Shown here: positions 28,332 to 36,700 of the stretch, in pieces
Layout of the letters: each line of letters opens with the position of its first letter
Numbering within the stretch: the first letter of the stretch is position 1
Source: Hyphomicrobiales bacterium
Lineage (GTDB): Bacteria > Pseudomonadota > Alphaproteobacteria > Rhizobiales > Beijerinckiaceae
Reading direction: 5' to 3'
DNA length: 64,000 nt
NCBI GenBank assembly: GCA_027487245.1
Contig: JAIYDY010000119.1
Location: 23,736-87,735, forward strand
Made by a program: the position numbers and the translations under genes
Notes under the pieces: generated by a model
Seen by the model: the letters and a program-made list of their open reading frames with translations, nothing else
Told to the model about the DNA's origin: nothing
Databases searched by the model: none

Positions 28332-28348
28332 TTGGCACAGTGATTGCT
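28332..28348 (+). promoter_or_regulatory. Putative sigma-54 (-24/-12) promoter of the ABC operon
   Basis: The sequence is TTGGCAC-A-GTGA-TTGCT. The GG and GC elements are 12 bases apart, as required for RpoN. It differs from the consensus TTGGCACGNNNNTTGCW only at the base after TTGGCAC. It lies 85 bases upstream of the first binding-protein gene and points towards it. Confidence 0.6.
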
Positions 28349-28432
28349 GAACAACCCGTTAAGCCGCCGGCCACTTCTCCTGCCGGGCCGGTCCTTGCCC
28401 CCGAACCAACGGTCCACCATCCGGAGCCTTTC

Positions 28433-30082
28433 ATGATTTCATCGTTCTCCCGCCTGCTTGCGGCTGGCCTGCTGGCAACCACCATGATGGCCGGTTCGGC
28501 TTTGGCGCAGGAAAAGGTCCTGCGCATCGGCATGACCGCCGCTGACATTCCGCGCACCCACGGCCAGCCCGACCAGGGCTTCGAGGGCAACCGCTTTACC
28601 GGTATCCCGATGTATGACGCGCTGACGCACTGGGACCTGTCCTCGGCGGACAAGGCCAGCGTGGTCATCCCCGGTCTTGCCACGGAATGGGCCGTCGATG
28701 CTGCCGACAAGACCAAGTGGACCTTCAAGCTGCGCCCCGGCGTCACCTTCCATGATGGCTCGCCGTTCAATGCAGACGCTGTCGTCTGGAATGTCGAGAA
28801 GGTGTTGAAGCGCGATGCCGCCCACTTCGACGCCAGCCAGGTCGGCGTCACCGTCTCGCGCATGCCGACGCTGCGCAGCGCCCGCAAGATCGACAACCTG
28901 ACCGTCGAACTGACGACCTCCGAGCCCGACTCGTTCCTGCCGATCAACCTCACCAACCTGTTCATGGCTTCGCCGGCCCATTGGGCAACGAAGCTGGCCG
29001 CGGTGCCGGCCAGCGTCACCGAGGCAGCGGCCCGCTCGACGCAAGCCTGGGCGGCCTTCGCGGCTGACCCGTCCGGCACCGGGCCGTTCAAGGGCGTCCG
29101 CCTTCAGCCGCGCGAGCGCTTCGAGATGGTGGCCAACAAGGCCTACTGGGACCCGAAGCGGACCCCGAAGATCGACCGTGTGGTGCTGCTGCCGCTGGCT
29201 GATGCCAATGCCCGCACGGCCGCGCTGCTCTCGGGCCAGGTCGACTGGATCGAGTCGCCCGCGCCTGATGCGCTGCCAAGGATCAAGAGCGGCGGCTTCA
29301 CCGTCTACGCCAACCCGCAGCCGCATGTCTGGCCGTGGCAGCTGTCGTTTGCGGAAGGCTCGCCCTGGCTCGACAAGCGCACCCGCCATGCCGCCAACCT
29401 GTGCATCAACCGCACCGAACTGCAGACCCTGCTGGGCGGGCTGATGGGCATTCCAAAGGGCTCGGTTGCGCCGGATCACCCATGGTGGGGCAACCCGACC
29501 TTCGACATCAAGTATGATCCTGCAACGGCCAAGACGCTGATGACGCAGGCCGGCTACTCCGCCGCCAAGCCGATGAAGGTCAAGGTGCTCACCTCGGCAT
29601 CCGGCTCGGGCCAGATGCAGCCGATCCCGATGAACGAGTTCCTGCAGCAGGCCCTGAAAGATTGCTTCTTCGACGTCGAACTCGACGTGATCGAGTGGAA
29701 CGCCGTGTTCACCAACTGGCGTGAGGGCGCGAAGGATCCGAAGGCCCGTGGTGCCAACGCCATCAACGTCACCTTCGCCACCATGGACCCGTTCTTCGCG
29801 ATGGTGCGCTTCGTCTCGACCAAGACCTTCCCTCCAGTCTCGAACAACTGGGGCTACTTCGGCAATGACGAGTTCGACGGCCTGATCGCCAAGGCGCGGT
29901 CGACCTTCGACGGCACAGAGCGCGACACCGCACTGGCCGCTTTGCACAAGCGCATCGTCGAGGAAGCACCGTTCATCTGGGTCGCGCACGATGTCGGCCC
30001 GCGCGCCATGAGCGCCAAGGTCAAGGGCGTGGTCCAGCCCAAGAGCTGGTTCATCGACATCGCGCCGATGTCGGTCGAGTGA
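28433..30082 (+). CDS. Peptide/nickel-type ABC transporter substrate-binding protein (copy 1)
   Basis: Periplasmic family 5 binding protein of 549 residues from ATG 28433, with a signal peptide (LLATTMMAGSALAQ). The domain shows GLATEWAVD...KWTFKLRPGVTFHDG, SGTGPFKGVRLQPRERFEMVANKAYWD and the C-terminal lobe typical of DppA/OppA. It is the first gene of a six-gene operon with a paralog next to it. The ligand is unknown; in this family peptides, opines, glutathione or amides are possible. The frame upstream of 28433 is not used because it lacks a signal sequence. Confidence 0.92.
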   Translation: MISSFSRLLAAGLLATTMMAGSALAQEKVLRIGMTAADIPRTHGQPDQGFEGNRFTGIPMYDALTHWDLSSADKASVVIPGLATEWAVDAADKTKWTFKLRPGVTFHDGSPFNADAVVWNVEKVLKRDAAHFDASQVGVTVSRMPTLRSARKIDNLTVELTTSEPDSFLPINLTNLFMASPAHWATKLAAVPASVTEAAARSTQAWAAFAADPSGTGPFKGVRLQPRERFEMVANKAYWDPKRTPKIDRVVLLPLADANARTAALLSGQVDWIESPAPDALPRIKSGGFTVYANPQPHVWPWQLSFAEGSPWLDKRTRHAANLCINRTELQTLLGGLMGIPKGSVAPDHPWWGNPTFDIKYDPATAKTLMTQAGYSAAKPMKVKVLTSASGSGQMQPIPMNEFLQQALKDCFFDVELDVIEWNAVFTNWREGAKDPKARGANAINVTFATMDPFFAMVRFVSTKTFPPVSNNWGYFGNDEFDGLIAKARSTFDGTERDTALAALHKRIVEEAPFIWVAHDVGPRAMSAKVKGVVQPKSWFIDIAPMSVE

Positions 30083-30090
30083 GCCTTCTG

Positions 30091-30116
30091 CGCCCTGCCG
30101 GCCTGCCGGCGGGGCG
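30091..30116 (+). terminator. Intercistronic hairpin between the two binding-protein genes
   Basis: CGCCCTGCCGGC (30091-30102) faces GCCGGCGGGGCG (30105-30116) with a tight loop and is followed by TTCCTTT. It could attenuate transcription, or protect the 3' end of the first message so that the binding protein is made in excess over the membrane parts. Confidence 0.5.
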
Positions 30117-30164
30117 TTCCTTTGTCCGTTTTCAACGAAACTTCAGTGCCGAAGGTCACCATCC

Positions 30165-31763
30165 ATGAAGAAACTTGTTCTTGCTGCCGCCGCCCTCACG
30201 GCCGGGCTTGGCCTCGCCGGCTCGGCCTTCGCCCAGGGCGTTCTCAGGATCGGCATGACCGCATCCGACATTCCGCTCACCACCGGCCAGCCCGATCAGG
30301 GCGGCGAAGGGCAGCGGTTCATGGGCCTGACGGTCTATGACGCGCTGGTCCACTGGGACCTGACCCGCGCCGACAAGCCCTCGACGCTGATCCCGGGCCT
30401 TGCGACCAGCTGGACCGTGGATGCGACCGACAAGACGAAATGGACCTTCAAGATCCGCGAAGGGGTCAAGTTCCACGATGGCAGCACCTTCACGGCACAG
30501 GCCGTTGTCTGGAACCTCGACAAGCTGCTCAAGCAGGACGCGCCGCAGTTCGACCAGCGTCAGGCCAGCCAGGGACGCTCGCGCATCCCGGCCATCGGCA
30601 CCTACCGCGCCATCGACGATCTCACGCTGGAGATCGTGACCCGCGCACCCGACGCCACCTTGCCCTACCAGCTTGCCTGGATCGCGATGTCATCGCCGGC
30701 GCAGTGGGAGAAGCTGGGCCGCAACTGGCAGGAGTTTGCCAAGACACCCTCCGGCACGGGCCCCTGGAAGCTGACCGCTTTCACCCCGCGCGAGCGCGCC
30801 GAAATGGTGCCGAACAAGGATTACTGGGACAAGACCCGCATTCCCAAGCTCGACCGCATGATCCTGATCCCGCTGCCGGAGCCCAATGCCCGTGTCGCGG
30901 CGCTGCGCTCCGGTCAGGTCGACTGGATCGAAGCCCCCGCTCCCGATGCCGCGCCCTCCCTCAAGGCAGCCGGCATGCAGATCATCACCAATGCCTATCC
31001 GCACAACTGGACCTGGCACCTGTCCAGCGCCGAGGGTTCGCCGTGGAATGACGTGCGGGTGCGCAAGGCGGCCAATCTTGCCGTTGACCGCGAAGGGCTG
31101 AAGGAACTGCTCGGCGGCCTGATGATCCCGGCGGAAGGCTTCATGCCGCCCGGCCACCAGTGGTTCGGCAAGCCCACCTTCAAGCTGAAGCGCGATCTTG
31201 CCGAGGCGAAGAAGCTGCTGGCCGAGGCCGGCTATGGGCCATCAAAGCCATTCCAGACCAAGATCCTGATCTCGCCCTCCGGTTCGGGCCAGATGCAGCC
31301 GCTGCCGATGAACGAGTTCATCCAGCAGAACCTCGCCGAAGCCGGCATGAAGATCGACTTCGAGGTGGTCGAATGGAACACACTGATCAACATCTGGCGT
31401 GCAGGTGCGAAGCATGAGTCATCGCGCGGCGCCACTGGCATGAACTACAGCTACTTCATCCAGGACCCGTTCACCGGCTTCATGCGCCACCTGCAATGCA
31501 ATCTCCAGCCGCCTGCCGGCACCAACTGGGGCCACTATTGCACCGCCGACATGGACAAGATGTTCGACGAGGTGCGCAACACCTTTGACGCCACCGCACA
31601 GGCCCGCGTGCTTGAGCGCATCCACGAGAAGTTCGTCGACGACGCGCTGTTCCTGATGGTCACGCACGACGTCAACGCCCGCGCCCTGAGCCCCAGGGTC
31701 AAGGGCTTCGTGCAGGCCCAGAACTGGTTCCAGGACTTCGGCTCGATCACGATCTCACCGTGA
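30165..31763 (+). CDS. Peptide/nickel-type ABC transporter substrate-binding protein (copy 2)
   Basis: 532-residue paralog of the preceding gene, with its own signal peptide (LAGSAFAQG). It shares the mature N-terminus (LRIGMTASDIPLTTGQPDQGGEG vs LRIGMTAADIPRTHGQPDQGFEG), the VHWDLTRADKPS block, SGSGQMQPLPMNEF and the end of the protein. The pair arose by duplication and may give the transporter two ligand ranges. The permease genes follow directly. Confidence 0.92.
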   Translation: MKKLVLAAAALTAGLGLAGSAFAQGVLRIGMTASDIPLTTGQPDQGGEGQRFMGLTVYDALVHWDLTRADKPSTLIPGLATSWTVDATDKTKWTFKIREGVKFHDGSTFTAQAVVWNLDKLLKQDAPQFDQRQASQGRSRIPAIGTYRAIDDLTLEIVTRAPDATLPYQLAWIAMSSPAQWEKLGRNWQEFAKTPSGTGPWKLTAFTPRERAEMVPNKDYWDKTRIPKLDRMILIPLPEPNARVAALRSGQVDWIEAPAPDAAPSLKAAGMQIITNAYPHNWTWHLSSAEGSPWNDVRVRKAANLAVDREGLKELLGGLMIPAEGFMPPGHQWFGKPTFKLKRDLAEAKKLLAEAGYGPSKPFQTKILISPSGSGQMQPLPMNEFIQQNLAEAGMKIDFEVVEWNTLINIWRAGAKHESSRGATGMNYSYFIQDPFTGFMRHLQCNLQPPAGTNWGHYCTADMDKMFDEVRNTFDATAQARVLERIHEKFVDDALFLMVTHDVNARALSPRVKGFVQAQNWFQDFGSITISP

Positions 31764-31809
31764 ACCAGCACGCCTTGAACCATCACTCTGAAACGGAAAC
31801 AGCCGCTTC

Positions 31810-32763
31810 ATGCTCGTCTATGTCCTGAAACGGCTGTTCTACACGCTCCCCGTCGCGTTCGGCGTCAGCGTCGTCTGCTTTCTGCTGGTGCACATCGCGC
31901 CGGGAGATCCGCTGACCTCGGTGCTGCCGCCGGATGCCTCGGCCCAGTTGCAGGCCGAGATGCGCAAGATCTACGGCTTCGACCGGCCTCTGATCGTGCA
32001 ATACGGGCTCTGGGTGCTGAAGACCCTGCAAGGTGATCTCGGCGTATCGATCGCCACGGGGCGGCCCGTGGCGGGGGAACTGAGGCTGGCGCTGGGCAAC
32101 ACGCTGATGCTGGCCGTGCTGGCCACGCTGATCGGCTTCGTGCTCGGCTGCCTGTTCGGCTTCGTGGCCGGCTACTTCCGCGACAGCTGGCTCGACAAGC
32201 TTGCCTCGTTCGTCTCGATCATCGGGGTGTCGGTGCCGCACTACTGGCTGGGGATGGTGCTGGTCATCATCTTCTCGGTGCAGCTCAACTGGCTGCCAGC
32301 CACAGGTGCCGGGCCGGGCGGGTCGGCGGACTGGGCCTGGGACTGGGTGCATGTCCGGCATCTGATCCTGCCGGCGGTGACCATGTCGGTGATCCCGATG
32401 GGCATCGTGGCGCGGACGGTCAGGGCGCTGGTGGCTGATATCCTGAGCCAGGAGTTCATCACCGGCCAGCGCGCCAAGGGCCTGCTCGACGTCGGCGTCT
32501 TCCGCCATGTGGTCAAGAACGCCGCGCCCACGGCGCTCGCGGTGATGGGGCTGCAACTGGGCTACCTGCTCGGTGGCTCGATCCTGATCGAGACGGTGTT
32601 CTCATGGCCCGGAACCGGCTTCCTGCTCGGTCAGGCCATCTTCCAGCGCGATCTGCCGCTGCTGCAAGGCACAATCCTGGTGCTGGCGATGTTCTTCGTG
32701 GCACTCAACCTCCTCGTCGACGTGGTGCAGACCATGCTCGATCCGCGCGTCCAGAGGGCCTGA
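31810..32763 (+). CDS. ABC transporter permease, DppB type
   Basis: Inner-membrane permease of 317 residues with about six helices. The N-terminus (MLVYVLKRLFYTLPVAFGVSVVCFLLVHIAPGDP) is characteristic of DppB/OppB proteins. The coupling helix is found in the EAA-like region FITGQRAKGLLDVGVFRHVVKNAAP. It heads the permease-ATPase part of the operon. Confidence 0.94.
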   Translation: MLVYVLKRLFYTLPVAFGVSVVCFLLVHIAPGDPLTSVLPPDASAQLQAEMRKIYGFDRPLIVQYGLWVLKTLQGDLGVSIATGRPVAGELRLALGNTLMLAVLATLIGFVLGCLFGFVAGYFRDSWLDKLASFVSIIGVSVPHYWLGMVLVIIFSVQLNWLPATGAGPGGSADWAWDWVHVRHLILPAVTMSVIPMGIVARTVRALVADILSQEFITGQRAKGLLDVGVFRHVVKNAAPTALAVMGLQLGYLLGGSILIETVFSWPGTGFLLGQAIFQRDLPLLQGTILVLAMFFVALNLLVDVVQTMLDPRVQRA

Positions 32764-32789
32764 GCCATGAGAAACGTGGATTTCAGGCC

Positions 32790-33671
32790 ATGAGCACCGC
32801 TAGCTTCGAGACGATCGCGACTGCGGGCACGTCGCCCGGATACTGGTCTGGCGTACTGAGACGGCTTGGCCGTGATCCGGTGGCGATGTTCGCGCTGCTG
32901 GTCATCCTCGCCATGGTGCTGATGGCGGTGTTCGCGCCGCTGATCGCGCCGGCCGATCCCTATCGCGGACAGATGTTGCGCCGGCTGCGCCCGATCGGCA
33001 CGCCGGGCTTTCCGCTCGGCACGGACGAGTTGGGCCGCGACATGCTGACCCGTCTGATCTACGGGGCGCGGCTGTCGCTGCTGATGGGCGTGACCCCGGT
33101 GTTCATCGCCTTCTTCATCGGCTCGGCCATCGGCATCACGGCGGGCTACCTTGGCGGCAAGGTCAACACGGTGCTGATGCGCACGGTCGACGTGTTCTTC
33201 GCCTTCCCCTCGGTGCTGCTGGCGATTGCGCTGTCCGGCGCGCTGGGAGCCGGCATCTTCAACGGCCTGCTCTCGCTGACCATCGTGTTCATTCCACCCA
33301 TTGCCCGCATCGCCGAGAGCGTTACGACCGCCGTGCGCAAGATCGAGTATGTCGAGGCAGCCCGCGCCTCGGGCGCATCGGCCCTGACCATCGTGCGCGT
33401 GCATGTGCTCGGCAACGTCATCGGACCGATCTTTGTCTATGCCACCGGGCTGATCTCGGTGTCGCTGATCCTGGCGTCCGGTCTGTCCTTCCTCGGGCTC
33501 GGCGTGAAGCCGCCGGAGCCGGAATGGGGCCTGATGCTCAACACGCTGCGCAACGCCATCTATGTGCAGCCCTGGGTGGCCGCCCTGCCTGGCGCGATGA
33601 TCTTCATCACCTCGATCTCGTTCAACCTGCTTTCCGACGGGTTACGCTCGGCCATGGACCTCAAGTCATGA
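32790..33671 (+). CDS. ABC transporter permease, DppC type
   Basis: Second permease subunit, 293 residues from ATG 32790. It shows the DppC pattern: a polar N-terminus, one helix (MFALLVILAMVLMAVFAPLIAP), then HPLGTDxxGRDxLxRLIYG-like GTDELGRDMLTRLIYGAR. The EAA region is YVEAARASGASALTIVRVHVLGN. Its stop overlaps the start of the next ATPase gene. Longer upstream frames overlap the DppB gene. Confidence 0.94.
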   Translation: MSTASFETIATAGTSPGYWSGVLRRLGRDPVAMFALLVILAMVLMAVFAPLIAPADPYRGQMLRRLRPIGTPGFPLGTDELGRDMLTRLIYGARLSLLMGVTPVFIAFFIGSAIGITAGYLGGKVNTVLMRTVDVFFAFPSVLLAIALSGALGAGIFNGLLSLTIVFIPPIARIAESVTTAVRKIEYVEAARASGASALTIVRVHVLGNVIGPIFVYATGLISVSLILASGLSFLGLGVKPPEPEWGLMLNTLRNAIYVQPWVAALPGAMIFITSISFNLLSDGLRSAMDLKS

Positions 33672-34738
33672 GCGCGCCGACATCCGCCCGGACAACGCTT
33701 TCCACGTCCAAGGCCGGCCCTTCGACGGCCGGCCCCCTGCTGTCGATCAATGGACTGACCAAGCATTTTCCACTGAAGGGTGGCCTGTTCGGCCAGAGCC
33801 GCGGCGTGGTGCGCGCGGTCGATGGCATCAGCTTCGACGTGGCCGAGGGCGAGACGCTCGGCATCGTCGGTGAGAGCGGCTGCGGCAAGTCGACCACGGC
33901 GCGGTTGCTGGTCGACCTGATCTCGCCGGATTCCGGCAGCGTCATCCTGGGCGGGCGCACGCTTGGCGTCGATCTCACCGTGCGTGACCTGCGCCGGCAG
34001 GTGCAGATGGTGTTCCAGGACAGCTATGCCTCGCTCAATCCGCGCCTGACCATGCAGGATGCCATCGCCTTCGGTCCGATGGTCAACGGTATGGCCCGCG
34101 ACAAGGCCGTGGCGCTGGCCCGTGACCTGCTGGCCCGCGTCGGGCTTGATCCCGGACGCTTTGCCGGTCGCTACCCGCATGAACTGTCCGGCGGCCAGCG
34201 GCAGCGCGTCAACATTGCCCGCGCGCTGGCCTTCTCGCCGAAGATCGTGGTGCTGGACGAGGCGGTCTCCGCGCTCGACAAGTCAGTCGAGGCGCAGGTG
34301 CTGAACCTGCTGGCCGATCTGAAGGCCGAACTGGGCCTGACCTACATCTTCATTTCCCACGATCTCAACGTCGTGCGCTACATGAGCGACCGGGTGATGG
34401 TGATGTATCTGGGCCAGGTCGCCGAGATCGGCCCGGTCGATGCGCTTTATGCCGCGCCGGCGCACCCGTATTCGCAGGCGCTGCTGGCCGCAATGCCATC
34501 GATGGACCCGGACAGGCGCACAATGGAAGCGCCGCTGGCGGGCGATCCGCCCAATCCGATCAATCCGCCGCCGGGCTGCCGGTTCCACACCCGCTGCCGG
34601 CAGGCTGATGCGGTCTGCTCCGTCACCGTGCCGGTGCTGCATGCCCTGCCGCAAAAGGGGCATCTGGCCTCCTGCCACCTGCACATTCCGGGCTCGGGCC
34701 ACACAGGTGCCGCGCCCCGTACGGAGTTGGCCCCGTGA
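33668..34738 (+). CDS. ABC transporter ATP-binding protein, OppF/DppF type
   Basis: Cytosolic ATPase of 356 residues. It has Walker A GESGCGKST, the signature LSGGQRQR and Walker B VVLDEAVSALD, in which the motif's usual D-E-P/A-T becomes DEAVSALD as in OppF proteins. The C-terminal peptide-transporter extension has NPPPGCRFHTRC with extra cysteines; in relatives this region binds an Fe-S cluster. The ATG overlaps the permease stop. Confidence 0.94.
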   Translation: MSAPTSARTTLSTSKAGPSTAGPLLSINGLTKHFPLKGGLFGQSRGVVRAVDGISFDVAEGETLGIVGESGCGKSTTARLLVDLISPDSGSVILGGRTLGVDLTVRDLRRQVQMVFQDSYASLNPRLTMQDAIAFGPMVNGMARDKAVALARDLLARVGLDPGRFAGRYPHELSGGQRQRVNIARALAFSPKIVVLDEAVSALDKSVEAQVLNLLADLKAELGLTYIFISHDLNVVRYMSDRVMVMYLGQVAEIGPVDALYAAPAHPYSQALLAAMPSMDPDRRTMEAPLAGDPPNPINPPPGCRFHTRCRQADAVCSVTVPVLHALPQKGHLASCHLHIPGSGHTGAAPRTELAP

Positions 34739-35697
34739 GCGCGCCGCTGGTCGAGATCGAAAACCTCAACGTCCGCTTCCACGGGCCGCGCACCGTGCAT
34801 GCGGTGAACGGCGTCAGCCTTCGGCTTGAAGCGGGCGAAACGCTTGGCATCCTGGGCGAAAGCGGCTCCGGCAAGAGCGTGACCCTGAAGACGCTGCTCA
34901 GGCTGCTGCCTGAGAACCGCACGGAAATCGGCGGCAGCGTCCGGGTGGACGGGGTCGATATCCTGTCACTGGACGGGCGCGCGCTCGCCGACCATCGCGG
35001 CGGCGTGGCCTCGATGATCTTCCAGGATCCGATGCTGGCGCTCGACCCGGTCTACAACATCGGCGAACAGATCGCCGAGGCGGTTATAAGGCACGAAGGC
35101 TGCGACAAGGCGGCGGGCTGGGCGCGCGCGCTCGACATGCTCACGCGCGTGCGCATCCCATCGCCCGAACGGCGGCTGAAAGCCTATCCGCACGAGATGT
35201 CCGGCGGCATGCGCCAGCGGGCGATGATCGCGCTCGCGCTGGCCTGCCGGCCCAAGCTGCTGCTGGCGGACGAACCGACGACCGCGCTCGATGCCACGGT
35301 GCAGATCCAGATCCTGCTGCTGTTGCGCGAATTGCAGCGCGAGTTCGGCATGGGCATGATTTTCGTCACCCATGACATCGGGGTTGCGGTCGAGGTCTCG
35401 GACCGCGTGGCCGTGATGTATGCCGGCGAGATCGTCGAAAGTGGAAGTGTCCGGGACCTGATCCGCGATCCGCGCCATCCTTATACCAAGGGGCTTCTCG
35501 CGGCGAACCTGCACGGCGCGGTCAAGGGCGCGCGGCTCCAGGCCATTCCCGGCGCACCGCCGGCCCTCGATGCGGTTCCGGCGGCCTGCTCGTTCGCGCC
35601 GCGCTGCCCGTTGAAGCTGGCATCGTGCGATCTGGCCAGGCCGCCCGTGGCTGTGCCGGCACCGGGCCGCAGCGTGCGCTGCGTCCTCGCAGGCTGA
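34735..35697 (+). CDS. ABC transporter ATP-binding protein, OppD/DppD type
   Basis: Partner ATPase of 320 residues. Walker A is GESGSGKS, the signature is MSGGMRQR, Walker B is [12 protein letters not shown], and the switch His is in FVTHDIGV. The C-terminal [15 protein letters not shown] has the Cys pattern of the family. Its start overlaps the previous stop, so the two ATPases are coupled. It ends the operon, 49 bases before the tRNA on the other strand. Confidence 0.94.
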   Translation: MSAPLVEIENLNVRFHGPRTVHAVNGVSLRLEAGETLGILGESGSGKSVTLKTLLRLLPENRTEIGGSVRVDGVDILSLDGRALADHRGGVASMIFQDPMLALDPVYNIGEQIAEAVIRHEGCDKAAGWARALDMLTRVRIPSPERRLKAYPHEMSGGMRQRAMIALALACRPKLLLADEPTTALDATVQIQILLLLRELQREFGMGMIFVTHDIGVAVEVSDRVAVMYAGEIVESGSVRDLIRDPRHPYTKGLLAANLHGAVKGARLQAIPGAPPALDAVPAACSFAPRCPLKLASCDLARPPVAVPAPGRSVRCVLAG

Positions 35698-35745
35698 CGC
35701 TAGACCGAAAATACGGTTGGCTATCAGGTTTCAAGCTGGAGGGGA

Positions 35746-35820
35746 TGGTGGGCGCGACAGGGATTGAACCTGTGACCCCTCCCGTGTGAAGGGAGTGCTC
35801 TGCCGCTGAGCTACGCGCCC
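35746..35820 (-). tRNA. tRNA-Val (anticodon CAC)
   Basis: Read on the minus strand, the acceptor stem GGGCGCG pairs with CGCGCCC, followed by A and an encoded CCA (75 bases in all). The D arm has TAGCTCAGCGGCAGAGC. The anticodon stem CTCCC/GGGAG encloses TTCACAC with CAC at the anticodon position. The T arm has GGTTCAATCC. All four arms fold without mismatch problems. Confidence 0.97.
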
Positions 35821-36028
35821 GATCCGCCCGTGGGGATAAGGGCAACGCTTTTGCGCGTCAAGCACCAAGGGCGCGCGCCGGCACTGTTGCACAGCGGCCA
35901 CGCTTCAAGGGCCAAGGCGCTAACATTTGCGTGAAGGGGCTCATCCGGATTGCACTTGCGGCGGAAATCAGACATTTCCGTGATGTTGGATTTTTCACGA
36001 TCCGTTTGCCCGTTAATCGAGGTCACAC

Positions 36029-36604
36029 ATGCGCCGTCTCGCCTTCGCGATCGCTGCCATGGTCATGAGCGCCGGCTTTGCCGCGCCAGCCATCGCTGAA
36101 ATCGACCCCCTGACCCGTCAGCCCCTGCTCACCGATCCGGAAGGCTTCAAGCCGCAGGCAACCGCGATCCCGCGCGAGATCGTCACCTATAACTCGAAGT
36201 ACAGCCCCGGCACGATCCTCGTCGACACCCGCGAGCGCCGGCTCTATTTCGTGCTGTCGAGCACCCAGGCCGTGCGCTACGGCGTCGGCGTCGGCCGTCC
36301 GGGCTTCGAATGGTCGGGCACCAAGAACATCACCCGCAAGGCTGAGTGGCCGAGCTGGACCCCGCCATCCCAGATGCTCAAGCGCCGCCCCGATCTGCCG
36401 CGCTTCATGCCAGGCGGCCCGGAGAACCCGATGGGTGCCCGCGCGCTCTACCTCGGCTCGTCGCTGTATCGCATCCATGGCTCGAACGAGCCGGAAACCA
36501 TCGGCCAGGCCGTGTCCTCCGGCTGCATCCGCATGGTCAATGACGACGTGATCGACCTTTACGAGCGCGCCAGGGTTGGCTCGCGCGTGGTGGTCCTGCG
36601 CTGA
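36029..36604 (+). CDS. L,D-transpeptidase (YkuD domain), second copy
   Basis: Periplasmic enzyme of 191 residues with a signal peptide (MRRLAFAIAAMVMSAGFAAPAIA). The active site is IHGSNEPETIGQAVSSGCIRMVNDDV, with the Cys nucleophile at about residue 170. It is close in sequence to the copy at 19580-20206. Such proteins make 3-3 cross-links in peptidoglycan, which are common in Hyphomicrobiales, or attach outer-membrane proteins. A strong terminator follows. Confidence 0.94.
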   Translation: MRRLAFAIAAMVMSAGFAAPAIAEIDPLTRQPLLTDPEGFKPQATAIPREIVTYNSKYSPGTILVDTRERRLYFVLSSTQAVRYGVGVGRPGFEWSGTKNITRKAEWPSWTPPSQMLKRRPDLPRFMPGGPENPMGARALYLGSSLYRIHGSNEPETIGQAVSSGCIRMVNDDVIDLYERARVGSRVVVLR

Positions 36605-36642
36605 ACGGCGCGCTTTCGGGCGCGAACCTCATCAGAGATGCG

Positions 36643-36668
36643 AAAGGCCGGCTCACGCCGGCCTTTTT
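36643..36668. terminator. Rho-independent terminator between convergent genes
   Basis: AAAGGCCGGC (36643-36652) pairs with GCCGGCCTTT (36657-36666) around TCAC, followed by further T. The flanking A and T runs allow it to serve both the L,D-transpeptidase and the HerA-like gene. Confidence 0.88.
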
Positions 36669-36700
36669 CGTGGGCTGAATGCCGCTTGCCGACCCTGCCG

